64,000 bases of DNA from CAG-826 sp964583155. Its GTDB lineage: Bacteria; Bacillota_I; Bacilli_A; RFN20; CAG-826. Position numbers and translations under genes: made by a program. Within the stretch, counting starts at the first letter, position 1; each line of letters begins with the position of its first letter. Positions 16,730 through 25,704 of this stretch are shown here, piece by piece. A model generated the notes under the pieces. It searched no databases and was not told where the DNA came from. It saw only the letters and a program-made list of their open reading frames with translations. The stretch covers positions 261,644 through 325,643 of the forward strand of contig CAZOUY010000001.1 in the NCBI GenBank assembly GCA_964583155.1, read 5' to 3'.

Positions 16730-18636
16730 TTTTGATCACCGAGCATTATCATAATCGTGCTTCCTTCCTCTATCATTTCGCCCACGCGTGGCAATTGATC
16801 AATGACATAATCGCCTTCCCCCATGAAGTCAAAACGGAAATGAGGCGATTTAACCGCATTTTTCTTTAAACCATAATAGTTCTCGACCGGATAGGTTTTA
16901 GTATCCATCCAGGTATAGGTCCTTTCTTCACCGCTATAATCCTTTTGAACGCCTAAAAGCGGGAGCGTCTCCGTCAATAATCGCTGCATGATAGGACCGA
17001 TGGTCGTTCCGCCATATTGGATGGTGCTCTTCGGCTCCCGCATCGCAAAATAAATGACGACCTTCGGATCATTCATCGGAGCGCCGGCGATAAACGACAA
17101 AACATAATGTCCATCCTGATAAACACCATTTTTGGCAATCTGTGCCGTCCCCGTTTTGCCACCGACACGATATCCGTCGACATAGGCCTTGCGACCCGAG
17201 CCCTTCGCGACCACGCATTCTAAAGCGCGCCGCATCAATAAGGAGGTTTCCGTCGTGATGACTTGACGCTTGATGGTATTAGGATAGCTATACACCGTTT
17301 CGTTGGTCGGACCATATATCAGCGCCTTAGCGATGTGCGGCGTATAGAGATTTCCACCATTGATGACCGCCGAAAACGCACTTACCAATTGAATGGCGGT
17401 CGTCGATATTCCTTGACCAAAGGCGCTGGTCGCCTGTTCTAAAATGCCGTAATTATCATAGGAAAAGACGATCCCTTTCGATTCACCGGCGATGTCGACG
17501 CCCGTTTTTTCGCCCATGCCAAAGTCTTTAATATATTGATATAATCGATCTTTACCGAGCCGCCTAGCGATTTCGACAAAGCCGGGGTTTGAAGAATTTT
17601 GGAGGACCTCGAGGAAGGTTTGTAGGCCATGACCACCCTTTTTCCACGATTTGATGGTCGCTCCTCCGACGATTTCATAGCCCTTATCATAGTAATAGTC
17701 ATGATCCATATCGATGACCTTCTCATTTAAAGCGGCCGCAAAGGTCAAGGCCTTAAAGGTCGAGCCCGGTTCAAAGCTTGAAAAAACCGGAAGGCTACGG
17801 TTATAGATCGAGGAATCATAGTCCTGATAATGATTATTGTTATAGGTCGGGCGATTTCCTAACGCCAAAATCTCGCCATTATTCGGATCCATCATGATGG
17901 CGATGATCTCCGAGGGCGAATATTTGATCCAGGCATTTTCCATCTCCCGCTCTAGAAGATTTTGTAAAGGTAACGATAGGGTCAATTTCAAATTCAATCC
18001 TTGCTGCGGGGCTTCGATGCGCGCGGTCGTCGCGGGAAATAATCCGCCTTTCGCATCCATCAGATAATTCAATGAGCCATCCTTGCCCTTTAAATAGCTA
18101 TCATAATAGCTCTCGACACCGGCTAATCCTTGATTATCGATCCCGACGAATCCTAAAAGCGAGGCCATCGATTCTTCATACGGGTAATAGCGTTTATTAT
18201 CCTGAATGAGATAAATGCCCTTGAGATTTAATTTATCGATCGCTTCGGCCTGCTCATCATTTATTCTTTTGCCTTCGGGATGAAGGCGAATCATACTTGT
18301 TTTTTTGGAAAGACGGACAAAAAGATCATTTTCATCCATCTTTAAAATCGGGGCGATCAATTGCGCGGCCTGGGCCTTATCTTCAATTTGATATGGAATA
18401 GCGGCGACACTGACCGTGGGCGTGTTGATGGCCAAAGCCATCCCATCGCGATCGACTATCAATCCCCGCGGGGCGCTCAAAGGAAAGCTTCTTTCCCATA
18501 AGGAGGTGGCAAGAGATTTTAATCTTTGATATTGTCCGAGGGTGATGTACGTTAATTTACCGCCTATTAGAGTTAAAGCCGTTAGGCTCAGGAATGTGAG
18601 AATCGTGATTTTTTTTCGACTGGCTGCCTGTATCAT
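16726..18636 (-). CDS. Class B penicillin-binding protein (FtsI/PBP2x/SpoVD type)
   Basis: Membrane-anchored D,D-transpeptidase that crosslinks septal or spore-cortex peptidoglycan with a SEDS partner. 636 residues from the ATG at 18636, preceded by AAGAGGTG at good spacing (an in-frame GTG lies three codons earlier). One N-terminal membrane helix, a PBP dimerisation domain with RGLIVDRDG, then the transpeptidase motifs SxxK (STFK in EPGSTFKALT), SSN (QNSSNPGF) and KTGTAQ. A single PASTA-like module closes the C-terminus (YVIDQLPRVGEMIEEGSTIMIML). That architecture and dcw position fit PBP2x or SpoVD; I leave the symbol open. The first gene after an internal terminator, so it needs its own promoter. 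Confidence 0.93.
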   Translation of the reverse strand: MIQAASRKKITILTFLSLTALTLIGGKLTYITLGQYQRLKSLATSLWERSFPLSAPRGLIVDRDGMALAINTPTVSVAAIPYQIEDKAQAAQLIAPILKMDENDLFVRLSKKTSMIRLHPEGKRINDEQAEAIDKLNLKGIYLIQDNKRYYPYEESMASLLGFVGIDNQGLAGVESYYDSYLKGKDGSLNYLMDAKGGLFPATTARIEAPQQGLNLKLTLSLPLQNLLEREMENAWIKYSPSEIIAIMMDPNNGEILALGNRPTYNNNHYQDYDSSIYNRSLPVFSSFEPGSTFKALTFAAALNEKVIDMDHDYYYDKGYEIVGGATIKSWKKGGHGLQTFLEVLQNSSNPGFVEIARRLGKDRLYQYIKDFGMGEKTGVDIAGESKGIVFSYDNYGILEQATSAFGQGISTTAIQLVSAFSAVINGGNLYTPHIAKALIYGPTNETVYSYPNTIKRQVITTETSLLMRRALECVVAKGSGRKAYVDGYRVGGKTGTAQIAKNGVYQDGHYVLSFIAGAPMNDPKVVIYFAMREPKSTIQYGGTTIGPIMQRLLTETLPLLGVQKDYSGEERTYTWMDTKTYPVENYYGLKKNAVKSPHFRFDFMGEGDYVIDQLPRVGEMIEEGSTIMIMLGDQK

Positions 18637-18712
18637 GCCTTTCACCTCTTTTAAGAATATGAAATGAACGGCTGAGACATGAATAAAACCGATAAAGGAA
18701 CATTTTAAATAA

Positions 18713-18750
18713 TAAAAAAAGGTTCATTATCATTTGTCCGATAATGAACC
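18713..18750 (-). terminator. Intrinsic terminator inside the dcw cluster, after ftsL
   Basis: Perfect 10-bp arms GGTTCATTAT (18721-18730) and ATAATGAACC (18741-18750) with a 10-base loop; the minus strand continues into a T7 tract. It separates mraZ-rsmH-ftsL from the PBP-to-ftsZ genes, splitting the cluster into two units. Confidence 0.85.
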
Positions 18751-18757
18751 ATAATTT

Positions 18758-19012
18758 TTAAAAATGATGACCTTTACTGGAAAGGACTTGATAATAATCA
18801 TCATCGATGATGCTTTCCTTCCTTTGAATATTCTCGCGTTGAAGGATGACCTCGAGGTTTTGATTCAATGATTTGTTTTCGTCTTTGATCTGCCGATAGA
18901 TCGGGAGCACCAAGGCGAAGCTCATCACCATGAGTGTCACCGAAATAAATCCCAATTTCCGCATTGTATAATCAAATCGTTTCTTATAGGTCTTCTTTAA
19001 TTTGCTTTTCAT
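18758..19012 (-). CDS. ftsL: Cell division protein FtsL
   Basis: Small bitopic divisome protein that partners FtsQ and FtsB/DivIC. 84 residues from ATG 19012 (MKSKLKKTYKKR), chosen over a GTG two codons upstream because AAGGAAG is then 9-10 bases away. Basic cytoplasmic tail, one membrane helix (about residues 21-39, LGFISVTLMVMSFALVLPI), then a heptad-like coiled-coil (IKDENKSLNQNLEVILQREN). Sequence is poorly conserved in this family; the call rests on size, topology and the slot between rsmH and the PBP. Confidence 0.85.
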   Translation of the reverse strand: MKSKLKKTYKKRFDYTMRKLGFISVTLMVMSFALVLPIYRQIKDENKSLNQNLEVILQRENIQRKESIIDDDYYQVLSSKGHHF

Positions 19013-19031
19013 TGACACTCACTTCCTTTCT

Positions 19032-19961
19032 TTATTTTCGACGTTCAATGATTCTTAGTTTCGCACTTTTTGAGCGCGGGTTATGAGCTAACTCATCATC
19101 ACTAGCGATAGTAGCGTGCTTATTTACCAAAACGAAATCCGGCTCTTCTTGTTCTAAAATGATCGGCATTCCTCGCGTATAGGAAGAGATTGATGTTGCT
19201 TCCTTAAAGGCCCGCTTGACGATGCGATCTTCTAAGGAATGAAAGGTGATAATCGCAAGTCTTCCCTTCACCTTTAAAACGCTTAAGGCCGCATTTAAGG
19301 CGAGACGGAGAATGTTCAATTCGTCGTTCACTTCGATCCTGATCGCTTGGAAGACCTGCTTCGCCGGATGACCTTTTTTCGATAACGCTCGCGGCGGAAG
19401 CGCCTTTTTTATGATATTCACGAGATCAAATGTCGTCGTGATTGGTCCCTTTTCGCGTTCCTTGATGATGCGCTTGGCGATCTCATAAGCGAAGGGCTCT
19501 TCACCATAGTCGCGGAAGATTCGCGTCAGGTTTCTTACGTCATAGGTATTGATAACATCATAAGCGGTTAAATCCTGATCCTGATTCATCCGCATATCTA
19601 GACGCGCGTCATAGCGATATGAGAAGCCCCGTTTTCCATCATCGAATTGGGGTGAGGATACTCCTAAATCCATTAAGACGCCATCCACTTCTTTGATACC
19701 AAGCGCCAATAGCTCCTCTTTTAAACGAACGAAATTCGCATGGATATAGGTGATTTGCTTTTCATAGGGCTTTAAGCGCTTTTTGGATTCAATGATCGCC
19801 TCTTCATCTTGATCAAAGGCGATTAGGTGACCCTCCGTCGCTCTTTTTAAAATTGCTTCGCTATGTCCGCCTCTTCCTAATGTGCAATCGACATATGTTC
19901 CTTTTGAAGATATCGCTAGTCCTAAGATAACTTCATTTAAAAGCACGGGTTGATGTTCCAT
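19032..19961 (-). CDS. rsmH: 16S rRNA (cytosine-1402-N4)-methyltransferase RsmH (MraW)
   Basis: SAM-dependent methyltransferase acting on C1402 of 16S rRNA. 309 residues with HQPVLLNEVI at the start, the SAM-binding block YVDCTLGRGGHSEAIL, DGVLMDLGVSSPQFD, the KRGFSYR loop, and the C-terminal AIITFHSLEDRIVK and NPRSKSAKLRIIERR. The start codon overlaps the mraZ stop by one base (TAATG). Standard gene in standard place. Confidence 0.98.
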   Translation of the reverse strand: MEHQPVLLNEVILGLAISSKGTYVDCTLGRGGHSEAILKRATEGHLIAFDQDEEAIIESKKRLKPYEKQITYIHANFVRLKEELLALGIKEVDGVLMDLGVSSPQFDDGKRGFSYRYDARLDMRMNQDQDLTAYDVINTYDVRNLTRIFRDYGEEPFAYEIAKRIIKEREKGPITTTFDLVNIIKKALPPRALSKKGHPAKQVFQAIRIEVNDELNILRLALNAALSVLKVKGRLAIITFHSLEDRIVKRAFKEATSISSYTRGMPIILEQEEPDFVLVNKHATIASDDELAHNPRSKSAKLRIIERRK

Positions 19962-20401
19962 TACTCTTGACCTGACTTTCGTTCTTCAAGCGATTCCGCA
20001 ATCTCTTCGTCGCGTCCATAATTGCGATCAAAGTATTCATTCCAACGTTCGCGATCCCATATTTCGAGATGATCGATCACCCCGACGATTGTGACCTCCT
20101 GCGTGATGTTCTCACGCTTTAATAAACGCATGGGAATGGCGATTCGTCCATGAGAATCGACCGATACTTTATCAAAGGTTGACGAATTGACGCGTAAGTG
20201 AGCACGAGTGTCCGCATGATTGAAGGACAAGGATTTATATTCTTCAATCTTAGGTTTGAAGGCCTCTTCCGAATAAAGCGCCAAGCAGCCATCAAAGCCC
20301 TTCGTGATATAAATCTGCTCTCCTAGCTCATCGCGGAAGCGGCTGGGAACAAACAAACGCCCTTTACTATCTAGATTGTGCTCATAGCTACCAAAGAACA
20401 T
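19961..20401 (-). CDS. mraZ: Transcriptional regulator MraZ
   Basis: Ring-forming DNA-binding protein of the AbrB-like double-barrel fold that represses its own dcw operon. 146 residues from ATG 20401 (MFFGSYEHNLDSKGR), the conserved N-terminus; the open frame extends 20 codons further upstream through the operator repeats and that part is not protein-like. Two DXXXR-type SpoVT/AbrB modules are visible, with LDSKGRLFVPSRFR and VDSHGRIAIPMRL. A GGGAG site precedes the ATG and overlaps the operator. Confidence 0.96.
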   Translation of the reverse strand: MFFGSYEHNLDSKGRLFVPSRFRDELGEQIYITKGFDGCLALYSEEAFKPKIEEYKSLSFNHADTRAHLRVNSSTFDKVSVDSHGRIAIPMRLLKRENITQEVTIVGVIDHLEIWDRERWNEYFDRNYGRDEEIAESLEERKSGQE

Positions 20402-20404
20402 TTT

Positions 20405-20431
20405 CTCCCACTTCCTTCCACTTTTCACCAC
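20405..20431 (-). promoter_or_regulatory. MraZ operator (three 10-bp spaced GTGG repeats)
   Basis: On the minus strand three repeats occur exactly 10 bases apart just before the mraZ ATG: AAGTGGTGAA, AAGTGGAAGG, AAGTGGGAGA. Known MraZ sites are direct repeats of a GTGG[A/G]-type hexamer at about one helical turn. The last repeat includes the mraZ ribosome-binding site. This predicts autorepression. Confidence 0.88.
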
Positions 20432-20440
20432 TTCAATACC

Positions 20441-20470
20441 ATTATAAACATTATTCGACAAGATTGTAAA
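20441..20470 (-). promoter_or_regulatory. Predicted promoter of mraZ-rsmH-ftsL
   Basis: Minus-strand TTTACA (20470-20465) and a consensus TATAAT (20446-20441) separated by 18 bases. The start point would fall at the edge of the MraZ operator, consistent with repression by blocking promoter clearance. Confidence 0.75.
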
Positions 20471-20504
20471 TCCTTTTTTTACAAAAAAGGGCTTTTATCG
20501 ACAA

Positions 20505-20552
20505 ACAAAAAAACCTCATTTCCGCCCATTAATCGCGGCATCGATGAGGTTT
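20505..20552 (-). terminator. Intrinsic terminator after the HdeD-like gene
   Basis: Arms AAACCTCAT (20511-20519) and ATGAGGTTT (20544-20552) with T-run continuation on the minus strand (A-run 20505-20513). It isolates the mraZ promoter from upstream transcription. Confidence 0.8.
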
Positions 20553-20592
20553 TAAAACAAAATTAGGTAATAATGATAAAATTTAATTATTC

Positions 20593-21201
20593 TTATTTTT
20601 TGGATGATAACGGACGCGCTAACCCGCCAATCACGATGAGCATAATGGCGAGAAGAACGAGAAGAATATCAAAAATCCATAGGATCGTCAAATCCGGGAA
20701 AAGCGGATTCGCAAAGATATACGCGCCGAAGGTCACAAAGAAAATGGCAATCGCCAACCACCAAAGAGGATATTTTTCATCGTTTCCCTTTTGATGATAA
20801 TAGGCCCGGAAGATTTCCACCGTTCCGCGGCACCAGAGGGCTAGTCCTAAAATCGAACATGCGCCACCGACATTGATGACCTTAAATTGCTGTAAAATGC
20901 AGCCAACCGCCACCAACGCTAGCAAAACAAATTCGATGATCGTCAGGGTTTTAATGACTCCATTGCATCTTTTGATTATTTTATGGAGCAAATATCCAAA
21001 AAGATACAATAAAATACCGAGCGCGATCAACAAGTGCACCATATCGAGGCCCCAATTTTTGAAAAAGGCCCAGCTTCCGGCTTTGCTCCAAATCGGCATC
21101 AGCATCACCGCAAGAAGCAAAAGCAAAACCCCGCCGACGATGTAAAGCCAAAATAATTTGGTGCGACCGGGATGCAATAGCTTATTCATAAACTTCTTCA
21201 T
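20593..21201 (-). CDS. HdeD/DUF308-like six-helix membrane protein
   Basis: 202 residues with a basic N-terminus and six regularly spaced hydrophobic segments in paired arrangement (about 16-36, 53-73, 84-104, 108-128, 146-165, 170-192), matching the layout of HdeD/DUF308 proteins. The family in enterobacteria is tied to acid resistance, but the function in Bacillota is not known. The start ATG at 21201 has only a weak GAGTG site. It follows the DUF177 gene by 22 bp and ends at a strong terminator. Confidence 0.65.
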   Translation of the reverse strand: MKKFMNKLLHPGRTKLFWLYIVGGVLLLLLAVMLMPIWSKAGSWAFFKNWGLDMVHLLIALGILLYLFGYLLHKIIKRCNGVIKTLTIIEFVLLALVAVGCILQQFKVINVGGACSILGLALWCRGTVEIFRAYYHQKGNDEKYPLWWLAIAIFFVTFGAYIFANPLFPDLTILWIFDILLVLLAIMLIVIGGLARPLSSKK

Positions 21202-21223
21202 AAAACATCACTCACTTTCATTT

Positions 21224-21730
21224 TTATTCATCGACATCTAAATCATCTAAACAAGCAAAACGCGGATCGGTTTGCTCTTGCTGACGGCGGTAGTATTCAT
21301 CTTCACTGATCACTTCGTAGCCATCACCGTCTTTAGGTAAAGAGGCCCCCTTTTTGACGACCTTTAAGGGAATTTCGGTGATGATAAACGATAGGATCAG
21401 ATCGTGAAGATCGTAATAATCGCCATCAACATATATGACATCCTCTTGCTCTTCTTCCGTCGTTCTTTGAAAGCAAAGCTCAACCGCTTCTTGAAGATGC
21501 ATAGGATAATCAACCGCTTCTAACGTATAAGCGCATTCGAGCACAAGATCGGTTTGAATATCGAGATCAAGATGCACAAAATCGCCTTCGTAAGTAGCCT
21601 TGGCCTTCACTTGAACATCCTTCATGTCCAGCAAGGTATAAATATTTTGAGTTTCTTCTTTGGAATAACGGATCGTTTCTTCTATTTCAAGCACCTTTTT
21701 GTGGGCTAATAATGAGTATTGAATTCGCAT
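21224..21730 (-). CDS. DUF177/YceD-family protein (23S rRNA accumulation)
   Basis: 168-residue acidic protein of the DUF177 (YceD) family, linked to 23S rRNA or ribosomal large-subunit biogenesis in other bacteria. Seen: central block LVLECAYTLEAVDYPM, the acidic DVIYVDGDYYDLHDLILSFIITEIPLK typical of the family, and the C-terminal DPRFACLDDL. Normally rpmF follows, but it does not here; an HdeD-like gene takes that place. It begins 3 bp after pheT and is probably transcribed with pheST. Confidence 0.87.
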   Translation of the reverse strand: MRIQYSLLAHKKVLEIEETIRYSKEETQNIYTLLDMKDVQVKAKATYEGDFVHLDLDIQTDLVLECAYTLEAVDYPMHLQEAVELCFQRTTEEEQEDVIYVDGDYYDLHDLILSFIITEIPLKVVKKGASLPKDGDGYEVISEDEYYRRQQEQTDPRFACLDDLDVDE

Positions 21731-21733
21731 AGC

Positions 21734-24136
21734 TTATCCTCGTAAAACGATGGCCAAATTTTTAAAGAGGGCCGCTTTAATCTCGGCTTCGGCCGCGCTG
21801 ATTTCCTTTTCTTCGAGCGTATGATCATCGCTTTGATAGGTGATTTTAACGGCCACCGATTTATGATCGCGATCGATATGCTCGCCTTCATAGACGTCAA
21901 AGACCATGACCTTTTTCACCAGCGATTTACCGTTCTTTTTAATCACCCTAATCAAATCACTCACGGGAATATCCTTTCGAACGATCAACGCTAAATCCCT
22001 TTCCACAAACGGATATTTGTTGGGAGCCTGCATCTTCTTCTTTCCCGTTTTAATTTCGAGTAGCTTATCTAAAAGAATCTCTGCAACTAAGCAAGGTGCC
22101 TTATCAAGATCATATTGCTTCGCTAAGGAAGGATGAAGCTCTCCGAAAACGGCGACCTTCTCTTTATTGATGAAGAGCATCGCACTGCGTCCCGGATGAA
22201 ATTCGTCCTTCATCGTTTCATCGCTCCGCACGAGCGTATATCGACCTTCGTCGATGCCTAAAAGCGATAATAGACCCTCGATCACGCCTTTCATATGATA
22301 GAAATCATAGGCGATCGTCGTTAATTCTCCTTGATAGTCATCGCTACCATATAAGCCAATGGCTAGATGAGAATGCTCTTCTCCATCGATATACATGGCG
22401 CTCGTTTCAAACATGGCTAGGCGCCGTGCTTGGCGAGCAACATTGTATTGCAACGTTTTCAATAAGGATGGTAATAACGATTTTCTTACGTCCGCATGCT
22501 CATCGCTCATCGGATGGAGCAAACGATATGGCTCTTGATGATAGTAATAATTAAACATCAGGTTTTCTTGATGGGACACCAATGTATAAGTCAATATTTC
22601 ATCGAAGCCATTATCGATCAAATAGTGGCGAATTTTACGTTTTTTGGCCTGAATTTCATTAAGGCCACCCAATGTCGTTTTTAATACCGGTAATGTGCTA
22701 CGAACATTTTCAAATCCATATATTCGGATCACCTCTTCACTTAAATCAGCGTCGCAGGTGATATCGATACGATGATCGGGAATGGTCGCTTCTAAAAGAC
22801 CATCTTGCATCTTGGTATGAATTCCTACCCGATTCAAGACATTGATGATTTCATCATCGCTAAAGGAAGTGCCTAAGCGATTATTGATGCGGGCGACCGA
22901 TGTTTGAATAAGACGTGGATGATGATCGACCACGTCATAGGTGCTGATTTGATATTCCTTTTGAAGACCACAAAGCTCTTCTACTAAGCGCGCGGTCATT
23001 TCCAAGACGCTCACATATTGATGAGGATTCAAGCCTTTAACAAAGCGATTGCTCGATTCACTTGCCAAATTCAAGCGAATGGAGGTCCGCCGAACAGAGG
23101 CACTATCAAAATTGGCCGCTTCGATAGCGATGCGCTTTGTCTGATCGGTGACAGCGCAACGCGCTGCTCCCATGACCCCTGCCAAGCACATGACATGCTC
23201 GCCATTCATCACCACTAAATCGCCTTTTTCCAAGCGATATTCCTTTTCATCGAGAGCGATGAACGATCCCTCGTAATCATCGCGCACGGATAATGAGCAA
23301 TCATTCAATAAATCAAGGTCATACATATGAAGCGGTTGTCCGGTCAATAGCATGATATAATTACCGATATCGACGATATTATTGATCGAACGGACGCCCA
23401 TCGCCATCAATGTTTGTTTAAGCCATAGAGGCGATTCCTTCACTTCAATGCCCTCGATCATCTTGATGGAAAATTGGGGACATTTTTCGCTTAAGGAGGC
23501 GACCTTAAAGGGGGAAGAAATGAGATGATCATTATGAACGACCTCCGGTAAATGCAATTCCCGTTCAAAAAGGGCGCTCACCTCTTTAGCGACACTGATC
23601 ATCGCATTGCAATCGCTGCGATTGGCTAAGAGCTTTAGATCCAAAACCGTATCATCCAATCCGAGATATGCTAATACGTCTTCATTTCCGACGATCGCGT
23701 CATCGGAAAGCTCTTCAATGCCCGCTAATTGTCGGTCACTTAAATATTTTTTATCGACTCCTAGTTCGCTTAAGGAACAACACATACCTTCACTGGATAC
23801 ACCACGGATATGGGAAGCTTTGATTGTGATCTCCGGCAATTTGGCGCCAACCATCGCCACGATGACCTTCAAGCCCTTGCGGGCGTTAGGGGCACCACAG
23901 ACGATTTGCTTTACGCCGTATTTCTCGCCTAAATTGACCTTTAAAACATGAAGATGATCGGAATCAGGATGATTTTCGCAGGTTACGATCTCGCCGATCA
24001 CGAGGCCACTAGCATTTGCTAAATGGGTAATTTCCTCCACCTCAATGCCCGCGAAGGTCAGTTTATTCGCGATCATTTCCGGAGTTAAATCATGAAGATC
24101 AACGTATTTACTAAGCCATTTGATACTTACTTTCAT
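21734..24136 (-). CDS. pheT: Phenylalanyl-tRNA synthetase beta subunit
   Basis: Beta chain of the alpha2-beta2 class II enzyme charging tRNA-Phe. 800 residues, full length: OB-fold tRNA-binding domain (LVIGEIVTCENHPDSDHLHVLKV), B3/B4 editing region, B5 domain (TCDADLSEEVIRIYGFENV) and C-terminal ferredoxin-fold anticodon-binding domain (PFVERDLALIVRKDI). It starts 18 bp after pheS with an AAGAGGGGAG site. Controlled through the Phe T-box ahead of pheS. Confidence 0.98.
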   Translation of the reverse strand: MKVSIKWLSKYVDLHDLTPEMIANKLTFAGIEVEEITHLANASGLVIGEIVTCENHPDSDHLHVLKVNLGEKYGVKQIVCGAPNARKGLKVIVAMVGAKLPEITIKASHIRGVSSEGMCCSLSELGVDKKYLSDRQLAGIEELSDDAIVGNEDVLAYLGLDDTVLDLKLLANRSDCNAMISVAKEVSALFERELHLPEVVHNDHLISSPFKVASLSEKCPQFSIKMIEGIEVKESPLWLKQTLMAMGVRSINNIVDIGNYIMLLTGQPLHMYDLDLLNDCSLSVRDDYEGSFIALDEKEYRLEKGDLVVMNGEHVMCLAGVMGAARCAVTDQTKRIAIEAANFDSASVRRTSIRLNLASESSNRFVKGLNPHQYVSVLEMTARLVEELCGLQKEYQISTYDVVDHHPRLIQTSVARINNRLGTSFSDDEIINVLNRVGIHTKMQDGLLEATIPDHRIDITCDADLSEEVIRIYGFENVRSTLPVLKTTLGGLNEIQAKKRKIRHYLIDNGFDEILTYTLVSHQENLMFNYYYHQEPYRLLHPMSDEHADVRKSLLPSLLKTLQYNVARQARRLAMFETSAMYIDGEEHSHLAIGLYGSDDYQGELTTIAYDFYHMKGVIEGLLSLLGIDEGRYTLVRSDETMKDEFHPGRSAMLFINKEKVAVFGELHPSLAKQYDLDKAPCLVAEILLDKLLEIKTGKKKMQAPNKYPFVERDLALIVRKDIPVSDLIRVIKKNGKSLVKKVMVFDVYEGEHIDRDHKSVAVKITYQSDDHTLEEKEISAAEAEIKAALFKNLAIVLRG

Positions 24137-24153
24137 AAATTCTATCTCCCCTC

Positions 24154-25185
24154 TTAATCCTTTTTAAACTGATGCAAGAAACGAACGTCATCTTGATAAA
24201 AGCGCCGAATATCATCGATGCCATAGCGAAGCATCGCGACTCTTTCAATACCGATTCCAAAGGCAAAGCCTTGATAGATATCGGGATCATAGCCTGACAT
24301 TCTTAAGACATTGGGATGAACCATCCCACCACCTAGAATCTCAATCCAACCACTGCCCTTACAGACGGAGCAGCCCTTACCTCCACATTCATAGCATGAG
24401 ATATCGACCTCAACCGAGGGCTCGGTGAAAGGAAAATACGAGGATCGCAAGCGGATTTCTCGTTTCTCACCATACATTTTTTTCAAAAATAATTCCAAGG
24501 TCGCTTTTAAATGACCTAAATTGATATCCTTATCGACCACCAATCCTTCAATTTGGGCAAACTGATGGGAGTGCGTGGCATCATCATCATCGCGGCGATA
24601 GGTTTTACCTGGACAAATAATGCGGATCGGTTCACCTTTTTTGGCCTGCATGACACGGGCCTGCACCGGCGATGTATGCGTGCGCATGAGAGTGGTCTCA
24701 TCGATATAAAAGGAATCCTGCATATCGCGAGCGGGATGATCATGCGGAATATTCATCAATTCAAAGTTGAAGTGGTCGCTTTCAACCTCGGGGCCTTCCA
24801 CGATTTCATAGCCCATATCGGAGAAAATGTCGATCATCTCATCCTGAATGATATAAAAAGGATTTTTAGCGCCTTTTTCCATACCCTTACTTGGTAAAGT
24901 AATATCGATGGTCTCCTTTTGGAGCTTATCGGCTAAACGCTTAGCCTCCAAGACCGCTCTTTTCGCCTCCAAGCGCGTCATAATTTCATTTTTCGCATCA
25001 TTGATTCGTTTACCGAATGCGACCTTTTCTTCTCCGATCAATTCTTTCATGCGACTCATTAATGCCATGAGCGGTGATTTTTTTGATAAATAGGCATTGC
25101 GAACATTGTTTAAAGATTCTAGATTTTCACATTCTTCAATTTCTTTTAATGCCTGTTCATGTAATTCTTCTAATGTCGGTTCCAT
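24154..25185 (-). CDS. pheS: Phenylalanyl-tRNA synthetase alpha subunit
   Basis: Catalytic chain of PheRS. 343 residues from ATG 25185 (MEPTLEELHEQ), with GAGGAGGG upstream; the open frame extends 12 codons into the T-box tail and was rejected. N-terminal coiled coil, then class II motifs: motif 2 around CPGKTYRRDDDDATHSHQFAQIEGL and motif 3 GFAFGIGIERVAMLRYGIDDIR. A CxxC pair insertion (CYECGGKGCSVCKG) sits before motif 3. Confidence 0.98.
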   Translation of the reverse strand: MEPTLEELHEQALKEIEECENLESLNNVRNAYLSKKSPLMALMSRMKELIGEEKVAFGKRINDAKNEIMTRLEAKRAVLEAKRLADKLQKETIDITLPSKGMEKGAKNPFYIIQDEMIDIFSDMGYEIVEGPEVESDHFNFELMNIPHDHPARDMQDSFYIDETTLMRTHTSPVQARVMQAKKGEPIRIICPGKTYRRDDDDATHSHQFAQIEGLVVDKDINLGHLKATLELFLKKMYGEKREIRLRSSYFPFTEPSVEVDISCYECGGKGCSVCKGSGWIEILGGGMVHPNVLRMSGYDPDIYQGFAFGIGIERVAMLRYGIDDIRRFYQDDVRFLHQFKKD

Positions 25186-25205
25186 ATTGCCCTCCTCAAT
25201 AAATA

Positions 25206-25420
25206 AAAAAAGCCGTCTCACAAAGGAACGACTTCAGCCGTGGTGCCATCCTCTTTCGCTTTGAAATATCAAAACGCCCTCGCTTCGTGTTAACGCCACC
25301 AACGGGAACAAGTCCATTACTCCAAGGTGAATTCACAAGCATTTCTATAGAACGGTTTCACTATCTCGTTCCTCCCTAAATAGAAAGAGACTTGCTACTA
25401 CTTCTTTTCATCGTACGTGC
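25206..25420 (-). promoter_or_regulatory. T-box leader of pheST (Phe specifier TTC)
   Basis: T-box core AGGATGGCACCACG at 25252-25239, followed by a GC-containing terminator stem with a T7 tail (25205-25211 on the plus strand reads as A-run). The specifier TTC is at 25331-25329, in the context TTCACCTTGG, parallel to the Ile and Thr leaders. Confidence 0.93.
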
Positions 25421-25427
25421 TCATTTT

Positions 25428-25455
25428 AGCATAGGTAAAAAAATATTTCTATCAA
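25428..25455 (-). promoter_or_regulatory. Predicted promoter of pheST
   Basis: Minus-strand TTGATA (25455-25450), 16 bases, TATGCT (25433-25428). The start point would lie just upstream of T-box Stem I. Confidence 0.5.
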
Positions 25456-25704
25456 CATTAAATATATTTAAATATTATTATTTCTTTTTTTAGACACAAT
25501 TCGACCAATGATAAGTAATATAAATAGTTACTGTCAAAGGAATCTTGAAAATTTTAATATTTGTATTACAATATATTCACTGCATATATTCGGCGTTTGT
25601 GCAGTCATAATTATTCAATAAAAAGAATATTTTAAGTCAATTAGGATATTCTTCCAAATGATAAATCGTAAGTTAGTATCAGGATGATGAAAGGAGAAAA
25701 AATT
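25456..25704. other. AT-rich divergent intergenic region before degV
   Basis: About 250 bases between the pheST promoter and the first degV gene. It is strongly AT-rich. The one clear structure is an 8-bp inverted repeat AAGAATAT (25623-25630) and ATATTCTT (25646-25653) about 50 bases before the degV start. No convincing -35/-10 pair and no small coding frame were found. Confidence 0.4.
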
